From Arenibacter arenosicollis (GTDB lineage: Bacteria > Bacteroidota > Bacteroidia > Flavobacteriales > Flavobacteriaceae), in NCBI RefSeq assembly GCF_014397245.1, contig NZ_JACLHY010000001.1, positions 310,001 to 374,000 on the forward strand: DNA of 64,000 bases. The letters run 5' to 3'. Positions 53,219 to 62,220 of this stretch are shown in pieces (the first letter of the stretch is position 1; every line of letters starts with the position of its first letter). The position numbers were made by a program, and so were the translations under genes. A model generated the notes under the pieces. It had not been told where the DNA came from. It ran no database searches and saw only the letters and a program-made list of their open reading frames with translations.

Positions 53219-55627
53219 TTAAAATGTATATCCCACCCCCAATATTAAATTGATTCCAGGGGCAACAATTCCCGAGGAATAAGAACGATACCTTTGATCT
53301 GTAATATTCTCCAGATTTGCGGTAACCTTTAATGCATGCGAAAATTGATATTGCGAACGGAGGTTTAAAGTATACCAGGATGGCGAGTACGGATTGCCAT
53401 CGGCATCCACTGCATAAATATATTCTTTGGTTTTTTCGGACATTGCCATATCGTCATAGCTAATTTCCCCATTAAAGTTGACAAAAAGATCGGTTTTCAA
53501 TTTTTGCTTCTTCCATATTAAATGAAAATCCCCAAAGGTGGGTGCCACATGTCTTCCTGGAGTATCCGTACCATCCTGTTCTTCCTCTATGCCATTGGTA
53601 AGGGTAAGATTGGAATTTACGGACAGACTTTCCGTTAAAAAGGCATCCAATCCAAACTCGAACCCGTAGACATATGCTTTAGCCGCGTTCTGTATGGCCT
53701 GGACATTACTCAACTCCCCGTTATAATCTATTTCGTTGCTACCATTAAATTGAAAATCCCTTCGGACCATGGCATCTACCAAATAAGTATAAAATGCAGC
53801 TCCTTTTAGCATTAATTTATCATTGAAATTTTTCTGGATACCCACCTCCAAATTATAGGCATATTCGGGTTCCAATTCCGGATTTGGAACCACCACTGAC
53901 CCCGGCTCGGAATCAAATATTTTACCCACATCATCTATATTTGGGGCCCTAAATCCCGTAGACCCATTGACTGTTAACTGTAAATCCGCTTTCGGAAACC
54001 AACTAAAGCCAATACTCCCGGTTAAGGCTCCTGTGCTAAGGTCGGCATCATTAAAAGGGAAGGTATAAAAAGTCTGATCAAAAACGGCATCAATCCAAAC
54101 ATGACTATAGCGCAGTCCCGATAAGAAAGTAAAGTTTGGCTTCGCACTTAACTCACCGCTAATATAGCCTGCAAGGGTTTGCCAAGTAGAATTATCAGGA
54201 TATCTTGATGCCGAAGGTGACAAAGCAAGGATCTCTACGTTATACTCATTTCCAATGGAGCCGATTTTATTAAATACGTACTCCCCTCCATAGTAAAGCC
54301 TAAGATTACCTATCCGTTTGTTTTCAAAATCTATGTTCGTGGAAATAGCATCAACATTCTCCTTGGTCATATACCTTATTGGGTCCTGAAAACCCCTATC
54401 GTTCCTACTTTCCTCAAACTTTTGATAGGCGGTAGATATTTTTAGCCCATCATAAAACTTTCCTTTACCATTTTTATAAAATTGAAGGTTCCCCATAAAC
54501 CATTTCTGAGGGCCATAAAACCATTCTGCGGAACGTAGGCCAAGCCCGTCCTTGGATGGCCTAATAAGTCTGTCATATCTGGAGTAATCCGAGGTTTCTG
54601 AATAATAGGCACTTAAATTGACATTCCAATTATTATTGGGTTTAAAGACCACTTTTTGCATTAAATTAATTTGATCATAACCCGAGGGCAACTGCTTTTG
54701 GGAATTTTGGTTTTCCCGAAGCTCATCCTGTCCGTTTTCCGTTACTACATAACTATTCCTTAAATAGGATGATGGACCATGAGACCCCATCTTTAGATCG
54801 GCAAATTCGTTATATGTTACACTGCTCAAAAAAGCCCATTCCTTTTTGCCCAAATTGAAATCCAAATGAAAGGTATTCTCGTTATTTGCCGAGGAATACC
54901 TATAATTTCCTTTTCCTGAAAAATTTAAACTATCCGTCTTGGAAAATTGTGGATTATTGGTATAAAAATTCATAACTCCACCAATGGCATCGGAACCATA
55001 GATTACAGATCCAGGCCCAAAAATTACTTCTGTACTTTTAATTGAAAAAGGGTCAATGGAAATTACATTTTGTATGTTACCCCCCCTAAATATAGCGTTG
55101 TTCATGCGAACCCCATCTACTGTAAGCAATAATCTATTTGTTGCAAAACCCCTAATCATTGGGCTTCCTCCTCCAAGTTGACTTTTCTGCACAAATACTT
55201 TACCACTATTTTGAAGGAGGTCTGCCGAAGTTTGGGGGGCCGTAAAATCAATTGTCTTGGCGTTTATTAAGGCTATTTTCTGCGGAATATCCTTTTTCTG
55301 TTGCTCCCATTTTGAGATAGACATCACCACCTCATCCAGCTGCTCGGCATTCAATGCCAAATAGAGCTTTCCTTTTCTTAGCATATGGGCCTTTGTACTT
55401 CTAAAATTTTGGTAACCTATGTGCGAGAAAGTAATGCGCTCGCCCTGATCAAATCTGGATAGGTCACACTTACCATCAAAGTCGGAAAGGGTTGTTCTGG
55501 ATTTATCCCAATTATAAACCATTACATTGGGAATCGGCTGATGGTCCTCCTCGTCCAAAATAACAATTTCCTGTCCCGTTATCCCCTGAAATAAAAAGAG
55601 AACAATTATGAAAACTATCTTTTGCAT
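53219..55627 (-). CDS. TonB-dependent receptor (heme/cobalamin-receptor-like)
   Basis: I use the ATG at 55627 (802 residues), because MQKIVFIIVLFLFQGITGQ is a signal peptide and this start avoids overlap with recO. An upstream ATG at 55645 would overlap recO by 17 bp. A carboxypeptidase-regulatory-like domain (about 20-95, VILDEEDHQPIPNVMVYNWD) precedes the plug (about 110-230), which shows SPMIRGFATNRLLLTVDGVRMN, NAIFRGGNIQNVISIDPFSI and GPGSVIYGSDAIGGVMNFYT. These plug motifs resemble hemoglobin/heme and cobalamin receptors; the ligand remains a guess. The barrel ends in NLILGVGYTF. Confidence 0.93.
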   Translation of the reverse strand: MQKIVFIIVLFLFQGITGQEIVILDEEDHQPIPNVMVYNWDKSRTTLSDFDGKCDLSRFDQGERITFSHIGYQNFRSTKAHMLRKGKLYLALNAEQLDEVVMSISKWEQQKKDIPQKIALINAKTIDFTAPQTSADLLQNSGKVFVQKSQLGGGSPMIRGFATNRLLLTVDGVRMNNAIFRGGNIQNVISIDPFSIKSTEVIFGPGSVIYGSDAIGGVMNFYTNNPQFSKTDSLNFSGKGNYRYSSANNENTFHLDFNLGKKEWAFLSSVTYNEFADLKMGSHGPSSYLRNSYVVTENGQDELRENQNSQKQLPSGYDQINLMQKVVFKPNNNWNVNLSAYYSETSDYSRYDRLIRPSKDGLGLRSAEWFYGPQKWFMGNLQFYKNGKGKFYDGLKISTAYQKFEESRNDRGFQDPIRYMTKENVDAISTNIDFENKRIGNLRLYYGGEYVFNKIGSIGNEYNVEILALSPSASRYPDNSTWQTLAGYISGELSAKPNFTFLSGLRYSHVWIDAVFDQTFYTFPFNDADLSTGALTGSIGFSWFPKADLQLTVNGSTGFRAPNIDDVGKIFDSEPGSVVVPNPELEPEYAYNLEVGIQKNFNDKLMLKGAAFYTYLVDAMVRRDFQFNGSNEIDYNGELSNVQAIQNAAKAYVYGFEFGLDAFLTESLSVNSNLTLTNGIEEEQDGTDTPGRHVAPTFGDFHLIWKKQKLKTDLFVNFNGEISYDDMAMSEKTKEYIYAVDADGNPYSPSWYTLNLRSQYQFSHALKVTANLENITDQRYRSYSSGIVAPGINLILGVGYTF

Positions 55628-55628
55628 A

Positions 55629-56348
55629 TTAGCTAAAAACTTCATTTAAAACGGCCAATGACTTCGGTTTTCTAAATCCCTGCAAATGTAATTCAAAATA
55701 TAGGATAAGGGTTTTTAAGAGCTCCTGACGGTTCTTTTTGTTAAGTTTAATAGTATGTATTGCATCAAAATTTATGCCCAAAAATTCCTTAAAGTATTTT
55801 AAATTCTCCCCGCCTAGGATTGGATTTAAGGATGGCGATTTAATAAACTCCCCCTCCAAAAGGTCAAAGTATAGAAAATCCATATTATTGGTGTCTGGAT
55901 AAAAACCAAAATATCTGGTCAAGGACAATAAAAAGTAAAGATGAAAATTAGCAAATTCGTCATGGGAATCCAACCACTGCAGAGAAGCTTCAATAAAATT
56001 AAACAGCCCCTCATTGCGCTCCTCCTCATGTATACTATTACCCAACATTTCTGCCAAAAAAAACGTAATGGCATTTTTGGCAATATCGGTGTGGAGCGTT
56101 TGGTAGTGATAACTTACCCTAGCTTCAATAATCCTTTCCAGGGTTCCCTTGTTCTTATGGGAGGCCACCAAATCCAATTGCAGCAAAGGCTGAAAATAGG
56201 CGGTTTTTAACTTCCCTTTTTTTGAGGTAAGAATACCCCTCAACAGATAAGATTTTATTCCATCCGATAAGGTAAATATTCTAACTATTAAACTGGTATC
56301 CCCATATTTAATAGACGTTAAAACAATGGCTTTAGTGTTAACCTGCAT
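55629..56348 (-). CDS. recO: DNA repair protein RecO
   Basis: The 239-residue mediator helps RecR and RecF load RecA on single-stranded DNA coated with SSB. The N-terminal OB fold is clear (TKAIVLTSIKYGDTSLIVRIFTLSDG, then YLLRGILTSKKGKLKTAYFQPL), followed by an all-helical C-terminal half. The four Cys of the zinc site found in some RecO proteins are absent. It is the gene directly upstream of a TonB receptor on the same strand; the two are functionally unrelated as far as can be seen. Confidence 0.94.
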   Translation of the reverse strand: MQVNTKAIVLTSIKYGDTSLIVRIFTLSDGIKSYLLRGILTSKKGKLKTAYFQPLLQLDLVASHKNKGTLERIIEARVSYHYQTLHTDIAKNAITFFLAEMLGNSIHEEERNEGLFNFIEASLQWLDSHDEFANFHLYFLLSLTRYFGFYPDTNNMDFLYFDLLEGEFIKSPSLNPILGGENLKYFKEFLGINFDAIHTIKLNKKNRQELLKTLILYFELHLQGFRKPKSLAVLNEVFS

Positions 56349-56384
56349 TATGATCTATGTCTTGGAGCAAAGATAGTACAAAGA

Positions 56385-56416
56385 GACCCGTAAGGTTATA
56401 TAAAACCTTACGGGTC
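56385..56416. terminator. 13-bp hairpin downstream of gdhA
   Basis: A perfect 13-bp stem (GACCCGTAAGGTT at 56385-56397 with its complement at 56404-56416) encloses a 6-base loop. It lies between the gdhA stop (56486) and the recO start (56348). No long T tract follows on the minus strand (TCTTTGT), so it may be a weak terminator or an mRNA-stabilising structure. Confidence 0.55.
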
Positions 56417-56485
56417 CTGAATTGTTTAAAAAAGTATTCTTTATTCCCGATAAGCTACCGGGACCTAATACCGCCTTGTAAAACG

Positions 56486-57829
56486 TTATATTACTCCCTG
56501 TGCCAACATTGCGTCCGCAACTTTTACGAAACCGGCAATATTTGCTCCTTTCACATAATTACAATATCCATCTTCGTCCATTCCATATTCTATACAAGAA
56601 TCATGAATGTCCTTCATTATTTTTTGCAATCGCTCATCTACCTCTTCCCTAGTCCAACTAATACGCAGTGAATTCTGGGACATTTCCAAACCAGAAGTGG
56701 CCACTCCTCCTGCATTGGATGCCTTACCTGGGGCAAATAGTATTTTTGCCTCGTGAAAAGCATGTATTGCTTCAGGGGTCGAAGGCATATTGGCTCCTTC
56801 GGCAACACAGATACATCCATTTTTCAACAACAACTTGGCATCTTCACCGTCCAACTCATTTTGGGTTGCACATGGCAGGGCCATTTCACATGGAACACCC
56901 CAAGGAGTTTTTCCTTCATGGAATTCTGCCGATTTATACTTGTTAATATAATCGGATATTCTACCGCGTTTATTATTTTTAATATCCATTACGAAGGCCA
57001 GTTTTTCCGCGTCTATACCTTCCTTATCGTAGATATAACCACTGGAATCGGAAAGTGTAACTACTTTTCCGCCCAATTGGATTACTTTTTCGGCTGCATA
57101 TTGTGCTACGTTACCGGAACCTGAAATTACCACGGTCTTACCCTTAACATCGTCCTTTTTGGACTGCAACATGCTTTGGGCAAAATATACGGTGCCATAT
57201 CCTGTAGCTTCGGGGCGTATTTTAGACCCTCCCCAAGAAAGACCTTTACCAGTTAAAACCCCGGTAAACTCATTTCTAATCTTTTTATACATCCCGAACA
57301 AAAAACCTATTTCCCTGGCACCAACGCCTATATCCCCAGCGGGAACATCCGTGTTGGGTCCAATATGCCTACATAGTTCCGTCATAAAGGCATGGCAAAA
57401 ACGCATTACCTCATCATTGGATTTCCCTTTCGGATCAAAGTCGGACCCTCCTTTACCTCCACCCATCGGCAGGGTGGTTAAGCTATTCTTAAAAACCTGC
57501 TCAAAGGCTAGGAATTTTAAAACACTTGCGTTTACGGTTGGATGGAACCTAAGCCCGCCCTTATAAGGACCGATAGCCGAATTCATTTGAATTCTATAAC
57601 CTCTATTTACATGTATTTCACCGTCATCATCTACCCAAGAAACCCTAAAGGATATTAATCTTTCCGGCTCCACCATCCTCAACAGAATATTCTTTCCATT
57701 GTAAATCTCATTATTGCTAATGTAGGGTATAACTGTTTCTGCTACTTCTTGTACAGCTTGTATGAATTCAGGCTCGTGGCTATTACGACCTTTTACCTCC
57801 TCCATAAAGGCGTTTATTTTGTCTTCCAT
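56486..57829 (-). CDS. gdhA: NADP-specific glutamate dehydrogenase
   Basis: This 447-residue hexameric enzyme makes glutamate from 2-oxoglutarate and ammonia. Visible signatures are PYKGGLRFHPTVNASVLKFL (catalytic region), PMGGGKGGSDFDPKGKS (with the active-site Lys), DVPAGDIGVGAREIG, and the Rossmann motif VVISGSGNVAQYAAEK. The length and the NADP-type motifs support the anabolic form. It is monocistronic with a candidate -7 box upstream. Confidence 0.97.
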   Translation of the reverse strand: MEDKINAFMEEVKGRNSHEPEFIQAVQEVAETVIPYISNNEIYNGKNILLRMVEPERLISFRVSWVDDDGEIHVNRGYRIQMNSAIGPYKGGLRFHPTVNASVLKFLAFEQVFKNSLTTLPMGGGKGGSDFDPKGKSNDEVMRFCHAFMTELCRHIGPNTDVPAGDIGVGAREIGFLFGMYKKIRNEFTGVLTGKGLSWGGSKIRPEATGYGTVYFAQSMLQSKKDDVKGKTVVISGSGNVAQYAAEKVIQLGGKVVTLSDSSGYIYDKEGIDAEKLAFVMDIKNNKRGRISDYINKYKSAEFHEGKTPWGVPCEMALPCATQNELDGEDAKLLLKNGCICVAEGANMPSTPEAIHAFHEAKILFAPGKASNAGGVATSGLEMSQNSLRISWTREEVDERLQKIMKDIHDSCIEYGMDEDGYCNYVKGANIAGFVKVADAMLAQGVI

Positions 57830-57876
57830 AAAATCTGAGTTATTGATAATTGTTGATAAATATTGAGTTTGAAGGC

Positions 57877-57884
57877 AAAATTAT
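57877..57884 (-). promoter_or_regulatory. Candidate -7 box for gdhA
   Basis: The minus strand reads TAATTTTG, matching TAnnTTTG, about 47 bases before the gdhA ATG. No -33 TTTG at the expected spacing. Confidence 0.35.
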
Positions 57885-57934
57885 AGTATTTCTATAATTT
57901 AAACCCTATTTTTTTCAAAATTTGACAAAAATAC

Positions 57935-59089
57935 TTATTCGATGGCCTGCCTTAAGTCATCAATTAAATCATCCTTATCCTCAATACCTACACTGAGTCG
58001 AATCAGTGCATCTACTACACCACTTTTTTCCCGTTCTTTCTTAGGAATACTTGCATGGGTCATGCTAGCCGGATGGCCCGCCAAACTCTCTACCCCGCCT
58101 AAGGATTCGGCAAGTGTAAAAATTTGTAGTTTTTCAACAATTTTTATGGCATTATCGTAATTGCCACCCTTTGGGACAAAGGATATCATTCCCCCAAAAT
58201 CTTTCATTTGCATTTTTGCCACATCATGATTAGGGTGACTTGGGAATCCTGGCCAATAAACTTTTTCAATTTTTGGGTGATTTGCCAAGAATTCCGCTAC
58301 TGCTTTTCCATTTTCACAGTGACGCTGCATCCTAACGTGCAAGGTTTTTATCCCTCTCAGTACCAAAAAACTATCCATTGGCCCACATATGGCACCGCTT
58401 GCATTTTGTATAAAATACAATTCGTCAGCAAGGGCCTTATCTTTTACCGCCAAGGCACCAAGGACCACATCGCTATGGCCACCGAGGTATTTAGTGGCCG
58501 AATGCATTACTATGTCGGCTCCCAAATCCAAAGGAAGCTGTAAGTAAGGCGTTGCAAAGGTATTATCCACCGCAAGCAGTATTTTATGCTTTTTTGCCAG
58601 TTGGGAAACACTTTTAATATCAATAATATTCATCATTGGGTTAGTAGGGGTTTCTACCCAAATTAGTTTGGTCTTTAGAGTAATGTGTTTACTTATTTCA
58701 TCGGTATTCTGCATGCCAACAAAATGGAAAACGATACCGTATTTTTCAAATATCCTTTTAAAAATACGATAGCTGCCCCCATAAAGGTCACTAGTGGAAA
58801 TAACCTCGTCCCCTGGATTCAACAATTTAATTACAGCATCAATGGCCGCCAATCCACTGCCAAAAGCCAAACCGTATTTTCCATTTTCAATACTGGCCAA
58901 GGAATTCTCCAATGCCGATCTTGTTGGATTGGCACTTCTGGAATACTCATATCCCTTATGCCCTCCAGGTGTGCTCTGTGCGTAAGTGGAAGTTTGATAG
59001 ATGGGGGGCATTACGGCACCATATGCCTTGTCCGGAAACTGCCCTCCATGAATAGTTTTGCTATTGAACTTTAATTCTTTTTTACCCAT
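57935..59089 (-). CDS. Trans-sulfuration enzyme (cystathionine gamma-synthase/lyase family)
   Basis: I choose the ATG at 59089 (384 residues); a TTG at 59110 would add seven residues. This PLP enzyme belongs to the Cys/Met-metabolism group. Features are SKTIHGGQFPDKAYGAVMPPIYQTST at the N-terminus, YEYSRSANPTRSALE, the PLP-binding Lys in MHSATKYLGGHSDVV (about residue 201), ETPTNPMM and the C-terminal SLGGVESLAGHPASMTH. It would either join O-acyl-homoserine with cysteine or split cystathionine to cysteine; these activities cannot be separated by eye. It has a good promoter match upstream. Confidence 0.94.
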   Translation of the reverse strand: MGKKELKFNSKTIHGGQFPDKAYGAVMPPIYQTSTYAQSTPGGHKGYEYSRSANPTRSALENSLASIENGKYGLAFGSGLAAIDAVIKLLNPGDEVISTSDLYGGSYRIFKRIFEKYGIVFHFVGMQNTDEISKHITLKTKLIWVETPTNPMMNIIDIKSVSQLAKKHKILLAVDNTFATPYLQLPLDLGADIVMHSATKYLGGHSDVVLGALAVKDKALADELYFIQNASGAICGPMDSFLVLRGIKTLHVRMQRHCENGKAVAEFLANHPKIEKVYWPGFPSHPNHDVAKMQMKDFGGMISFVPKGGNYDNAIKIVEKLQIFTLAESLGGVESLAGHPASMTHASIPKKEREKSGVVDALIRLSVGIEDKDDLIDDLRQAIE

Positions 59090-59107
59090 GATCAAAATAT
59101 CTCTACA

Positions 59108-59138
59108 CAAATGTACCTTTATCTTTCTGAGATTACAA
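59108..59138 (-). promoter_or_regulatory. Candidate promoter for the trans-sulfuration enzyme gene
   Basis: On the minus strand TTG (59138-59136) and TACATTTG (59115-59108) are separated by exactly 20 bases, matching the Bacteroidota arrangement (T)TTG-N19-21-TAnnTTTG, 18 bases before the ATG at 59089. It is the best promoter match in the window. Confidence 0.6.
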
Positions 59139-59178
59139 TGATCTTGTAGCTTTACACCTTTCTAACACCAATGCCTTT

Positions 59179-59922
59179 ATGAAGATTAAATTTGCCTATC
59201 TATTTATAGTTTTGTTTTTATGGAATTGTAAAAATGACGAACGGATTACTTTTGAACCCATTGAATTCACTTCAGAAAATTGCACCAATTGTCCGAAGGT
59301 AACTATCCATATTCCTAAGGCACTAGATGAAAGTCCTATAAGCGCCACCATAAACAACTCGCTTCAAGAAGAGGTGATTTCCATGCTTATTTATGATGAT
59401 GAAATTGAAGCTACCAATATTGAAGAGGCAATTCAATCTTTTAAAAACGGATATTTGGAGTTAAAAAAAATCTATCCCGATGAACCGGTGGGATGGGAAG
59501 CGGATATCGAGGGAAAAGTGACCTATGAAGATAAAAATATATTGACGATTCAAGTCAATTCTTACTCCTTTACAGGTGGGGCCCATGGTTTTTCCTCAAC
59601 TCGATTTTTAAATTTTGATAAGGCTAAGGGCTTGGAACTGGAAAATATGGAACTGTTTAAGGATTCCTTGGAATTTCAAAATTTTGTTGAAGGCAAATTT
59701 AGGGCGCAAGAAAAGATTCCGGCTACAGGATCGGTCAATGCCACTGGCTTTATGTTTGAGGATGATGAATTTCACCTTCCCCAAAATATTGGTTTTACCC
59801 AAGAAGGCTTACAGCTGTTCTATGAGCAGTACGAAGTGGCCTCCTATGCTGATGGCCCAATAATATTAACGCTATCCTACAAGGAAATAAAGCCTTATTT
59901 AAAACTGAAGATAGAATCTTAA
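59179..59922 (+). CDS. DUF3298/PdaC-type lipoprotein
   Basis: The 247-residue protein has a short lipoprotein signal (MKIKFAYLFIVLFLWNC, Cys17). A DUF4163/PdaC-like segment (about 30-130; VTIHIPKALDESPISATINN) precedes the DUF3298 domain (about 135-245), whose signature YSFTGGAHGFSSTRFLNFD and YEVASYADGPIILTLSYKEIKPYL are clear. Such modules occur in RsiV-like lysozyme-binding proteins and in peptidoglycan deacetylases; here there is no catalytic domain. A binding or sensing role in the envelope is inference. It ends 3 bp from the convergent dinB gene. Confidence 0.87.
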   Translation: MKIKFAYLFIVLFLWNCKNDERITFEPIEFTSENCTNCPKVTIHIPKALDESPISATINNSLQEEVISMLIYDDEIEATNIEEAIQSFKNGYLELKKIYPDEPVGWEADIEGKVTYEDKNILTIQVNSYSFTGGAHGFSSTRFLNFDKAKGLELENMELFKDSLEFQNFVEGKFRAQEKIPATGSVNATGFMFEDDEFHLPQNIGFTQEGLQLFYEQYEVASYADGPIILTLSYKEIKPYLKLKIES

Positions 59923-59925
59923 AAA

Positions 59926-60390
59926 CTACTTCTTGGATACGACTTTTAGCAAGGACAATATCGCTCCAAGATGCAGTCCTTCATGATACACATTGAACAT
60001 AATGGCATCTTCTACATTACTTAAGGTAACATTGGCACTGGTAGTGTATTCATTGTATCCTTTAAATATTCCTTTTTCATAGTCTTCCTGCATCCATGTT
60101 ACAGTAGGCAATAATAAGTCCTCCACCAGTTGCAATTCTTTATCCGTTGCCATACCGTCCGGAACAGTACCTTTTTTAAATTTCTCTACTAAGGCATCGT
60201 CCAGGCGCATGGGTTGTCCGCTAAGTTTATAGACCAAAAGCTGTTGGGTAACAACAACATGTGCAATATTCCACCATATGTTGTTTCGGTATCCATCTGG
60301 AATTTGTAGAAGAAGCTCCTTTGGTGTCCCCTTTAAAAATTTGTGTAGTGTTTTTCTATTCTGAAGCGTAATGTTGAATGCGTTTTCCAA
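59926..60390 (-). CDS. DinB family protein
   Basis: This 154-residue four-helix-bundle protein has the His residues expected for the DinB metal site: WWNIAHVVVTQQLL (about residue 44) and MFNVYHEGLHLGAILSLLK (about 133 and 137). DinB/YfiT proteins are thiol- or metal-dependent transferases; no substrate can be named. The only standard start in reach is TTG at 60390. The frame remains open for ten further codons upstream (KIITENPYA plus the preceding base context) and these residues look like part of the protein, so the true start may be a non-standard codon such as ATA. Confidence 0.85.
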   Translation of the reverse strand: MENAFNITLQNRKTLHKFLKGTPKELLLQIPDGYRNNIWWNIAHVVVTQQLLVYKLSGQPMRLDDALVEKFKKGTVPDGMATDKELQLVEDLLLPTVTWMQEDYEKGIFKGYNEYTTSANVTLSNVEDAIMFNVYHEGLHLGAILSLLKVVSKK

Positions 60391-60504
60391 AGCGTAAGGG
60401 TTTTCTGTTATTATTTTTTACAATTGCCGCTAAAAATAGTACAATTCAATGTAATTGGGTTTCTTTGCAGTCTAAATAATATACATCGGAACAGATTTAC
60501 AAAA

Positions 60505-60858
60505 ATGAAAAAGATATTTTACCTGAGCACTTGTGATACCTGCCAAAGGATATTGAAAGAACTGGAACCACCCAGCGATTTTAAACTTCAGGACATAAAA
60601 ACCGAAACCATTACGCCAGAACAACTGGAAAATATGGCGAATTTGTCCGGGAGCTATGAAAGTTTGTTCAGTAAGCGTGCGCGACTCTATAAAGAGCGAA
60701 ATCTGAAGGAACGGAATCTAACCGAAGACGACTTTAAAACCCTAATTTTAGAGCACTATACCTTTTTGAAACGACCTGTTATACTCATTGACGACCTTAT
60801 TTTTGTTGGGAACAGTAAAGCTGTTGTCGCCGAAGCAAAAGAAAAAATAAATTCGTGA
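60505..60858 (+). CDS. ArsC/Spx family thioredoxin-like protein
   Basis: Starting at the ATG at 60505 (117 residues), because MKKIFYLSTCDTCQRILKEL is the typical beginning. A TTG at 60424 would add 27 unrelated residues. The CDTC motif near the N-terminus is the redox Cys pair, and the C-terminal ILEHYTFLKRPVILIDDLIFVGN is the ArsC-family motif containing the Arg-Pro pair. The family includes glutaredoxin-type arsenate reductases and Spx regulators. No arsenite exporter or ArsR is nearby, so an arsenic role is not supported. Its stop overlaps the GTG start of the EamA gene (GTGA). Confidence 0.9.
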   Translation: MKKIFYLSTCDTCQRILKELEPPSDFKLQDIKTETITPEQLENMANLSGSYESLFSKRARLYKERNLKERNLTEDDFKTLILEHYTFLKRPVILIDDLIFVGNSKAVVAEAKEKINS

Positions 60859-61748
60859 GTAGACGTACCCTTGCCATCTTGGCCGCTTTGGGGGCTACCA
60901 CCATCTATGGCATAAACCACACAATAGCCAAAGGTGTGATGCCTACCTATGTTAAACCTTTTGGATTTATTTTCCTTAGGCTTTTTGGGGCAACCTTGTT
61001 GTTTTGGGGCATTTCCTTTTTTGGCCCTAAAGAAAAATTGGAACGACGGGATTGGGGCAGATTATTTGTGTGTGCCTTCTTCGGCATGGGCATCAATATG
61101 CTATCGTTCTTTAAAGGTTTGGACCTTTCCACCCCGATCAATAGTGCAGTACTCATCACCATTACTCCCATTCTTGTTGTAATATTATCTGCCCTGTTTA
61201 TCAAGGAAAAAATTACCGTTCAGAGGGGCATTGGTGTTTTCTTGGGCCTAATAGGGGCTTTGGCCTTGATTTTATTCGGGGCTGAAATTAGACAGGATGC
61301 CACCAATATACCTTTGGGCAACTTACTTTTTATTGTTAATGCCACTTCATACGGACTGTATCTTATCCTAGTAAAGAAATTATTGGAAAAATATCATCCC
61401 TTTACCCTCATGAAATGGATGTTCGGAATTGGGCTTATTATAACCCTTCCAATAACTTATTCCGAATTTTCAGAAATACAATGGGGCCAGCTTCCTGTGG
61501 AAGCAATTGGAGCCATCGCTTTTGTAATCATTGGGACAACCTTTTTAACCTATTTGTTCAATGTTTTTGCCCTGACCCAATTAAAGGCTTCTACAGTAGG
61601 CGTTTTTATGTACTTACAACCATTGATAGGAATCATCTTTGCAATAGTTACTGGAAAAGACCACCTTACTATAATCAAGTTACTTGCAATAGTCCTTGTA
61701 TTAATTGGGGTATATCTGGTAAGCAAACAAGTTAGACCAAGTCCTTAG
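60855..61748 (+). CDS. EamA (DMT) family transporter
   Basis: This 297-residue inner-membrane protein has ten hydrophobic helices in two EamA repeats; repeat 1 begins AILAALGATTIYGINHTIAKG and repeat 2 begins GNLLFIVNATSYGLYLILVKK. These carriers export small metabolites or amino acids; the substrate is unknown. The GTG start overlaps the stop of the ArsC/Spx-like gene by 4 bp, so the two are translationally coupled. The 3' end overlaps the convergent thioesterase gene by 17 bp. Confidence 0.94.
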   Translation: MSRRTLAILAALGATTIYGINHTIAKGVMPTYVKPFGFIFLRLFGATLLFWGISFFGPKEKLERRDWGRLFVCAFFGMGINMLSFFKGLDLSTPINSAVLITITPILVVILSALFIKEKITVQRGIGVFLGLIGALALILFGAEIRQDATNIPLGNLLFIVNATSYGLYLILVKKLLEKYHPFTLMKWMFGIGLIITLPITYSEFSEIQWGQLPVEAIGAIAFVIIGTTFLTYLFNVFALTQLKASTVGVFMYLQPLIGIIFAIVTGKDHLTIIKLLAIVLVLIGVYLVSKQVRPSP

Positions 61749-62208
61749 GGCGCACCGAAAACTTACGGGTATCCTCTTTGGTAAGTACTGTAAATCCGTC
61801 TCCCTTCGGAACCTTATTAAAAGCTACTAGGAACTCCGTCCCTAAACCGGTTAACCTTCTTGTCTTTAAATCTATCCATGCTCCCATGATCTGACAGTGG
61901 GCAAAATTTTTTCCATTTCCGTCATAAAAATTATGATGGAACTCGAAGAACATTCCATCTGCACTCAAACCCACCAGCTCCAAGGAAACCTTTACAGGCT
62001 TCCCTAAAAACGCTTCCTTAAAATAATAAACATGTTCATGGAATACCACTGGCCCAATATTGTTCTGTGACATCGTCTTTTGGTTAAATCCCAGTTCCAA
62101 TAAGAAGGACATTCTTGTATGGCTCATGAAATTTAAATAAGCCGAATTGGCCATATGGCGATTGGCATCCACATCGCTCCAGCGTATTTCAAATTCTTTT
62201 ATATACAT
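61732..62208 (-). CDS. Hotdog-fold acyl-CoA thioesterase
   Basis: A 158-residue single hotdog domain. The active-site region IRWSDVDANRHMANSAYLNF corresponds to the 4-hydroxybenzoyl-CoA thioesterase/YbgC motif with Asp (D-x-D-A-N-x-H-x-x-N). The usual tail GAWIDLKTRRLTGL follows. It would release fatty or aromatic acids from CoA; the substrate is not known. The start codon lies 12 bp from a 44-bp perfect palindrome that fills much of the divergent promoter region with the nitronate monooxygenase gene. Confidence 0.92.
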   Translation of the reverse strand: MYIKEFEIRWSDVDANRHMANSAYLNFMSHTRMSFLLELGFNQKTMSQNNIGPVVFHEHVYYFKEAFLGKPVKVSLELVGLSADGMFFEFHHNFYDGNGKNFAHCQIMGAWIDLKTRRLTGLGTEFLVAFNKVPKGDGFTVLTKEDTRKFSVRPKDLV

Positions 62209-62220
62209 TCTTTTATTTTT

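Noticed and set aside
60424-60504. 27-residue N-terminal extension of the ArsC/Spx-like protein from a TTG
   Set aside because: The family begins directly with the beta strand carrying the CxxC motif, matched by the ATG at 60505.
60505-61748. Arsenic-resistance operon
   Set aside because: The ArsC-like gene is paired with an EamA carrier, with no ArsR, ArsB/Acr3 or other arsenic gene nearby; Spx-like function is equally possible.
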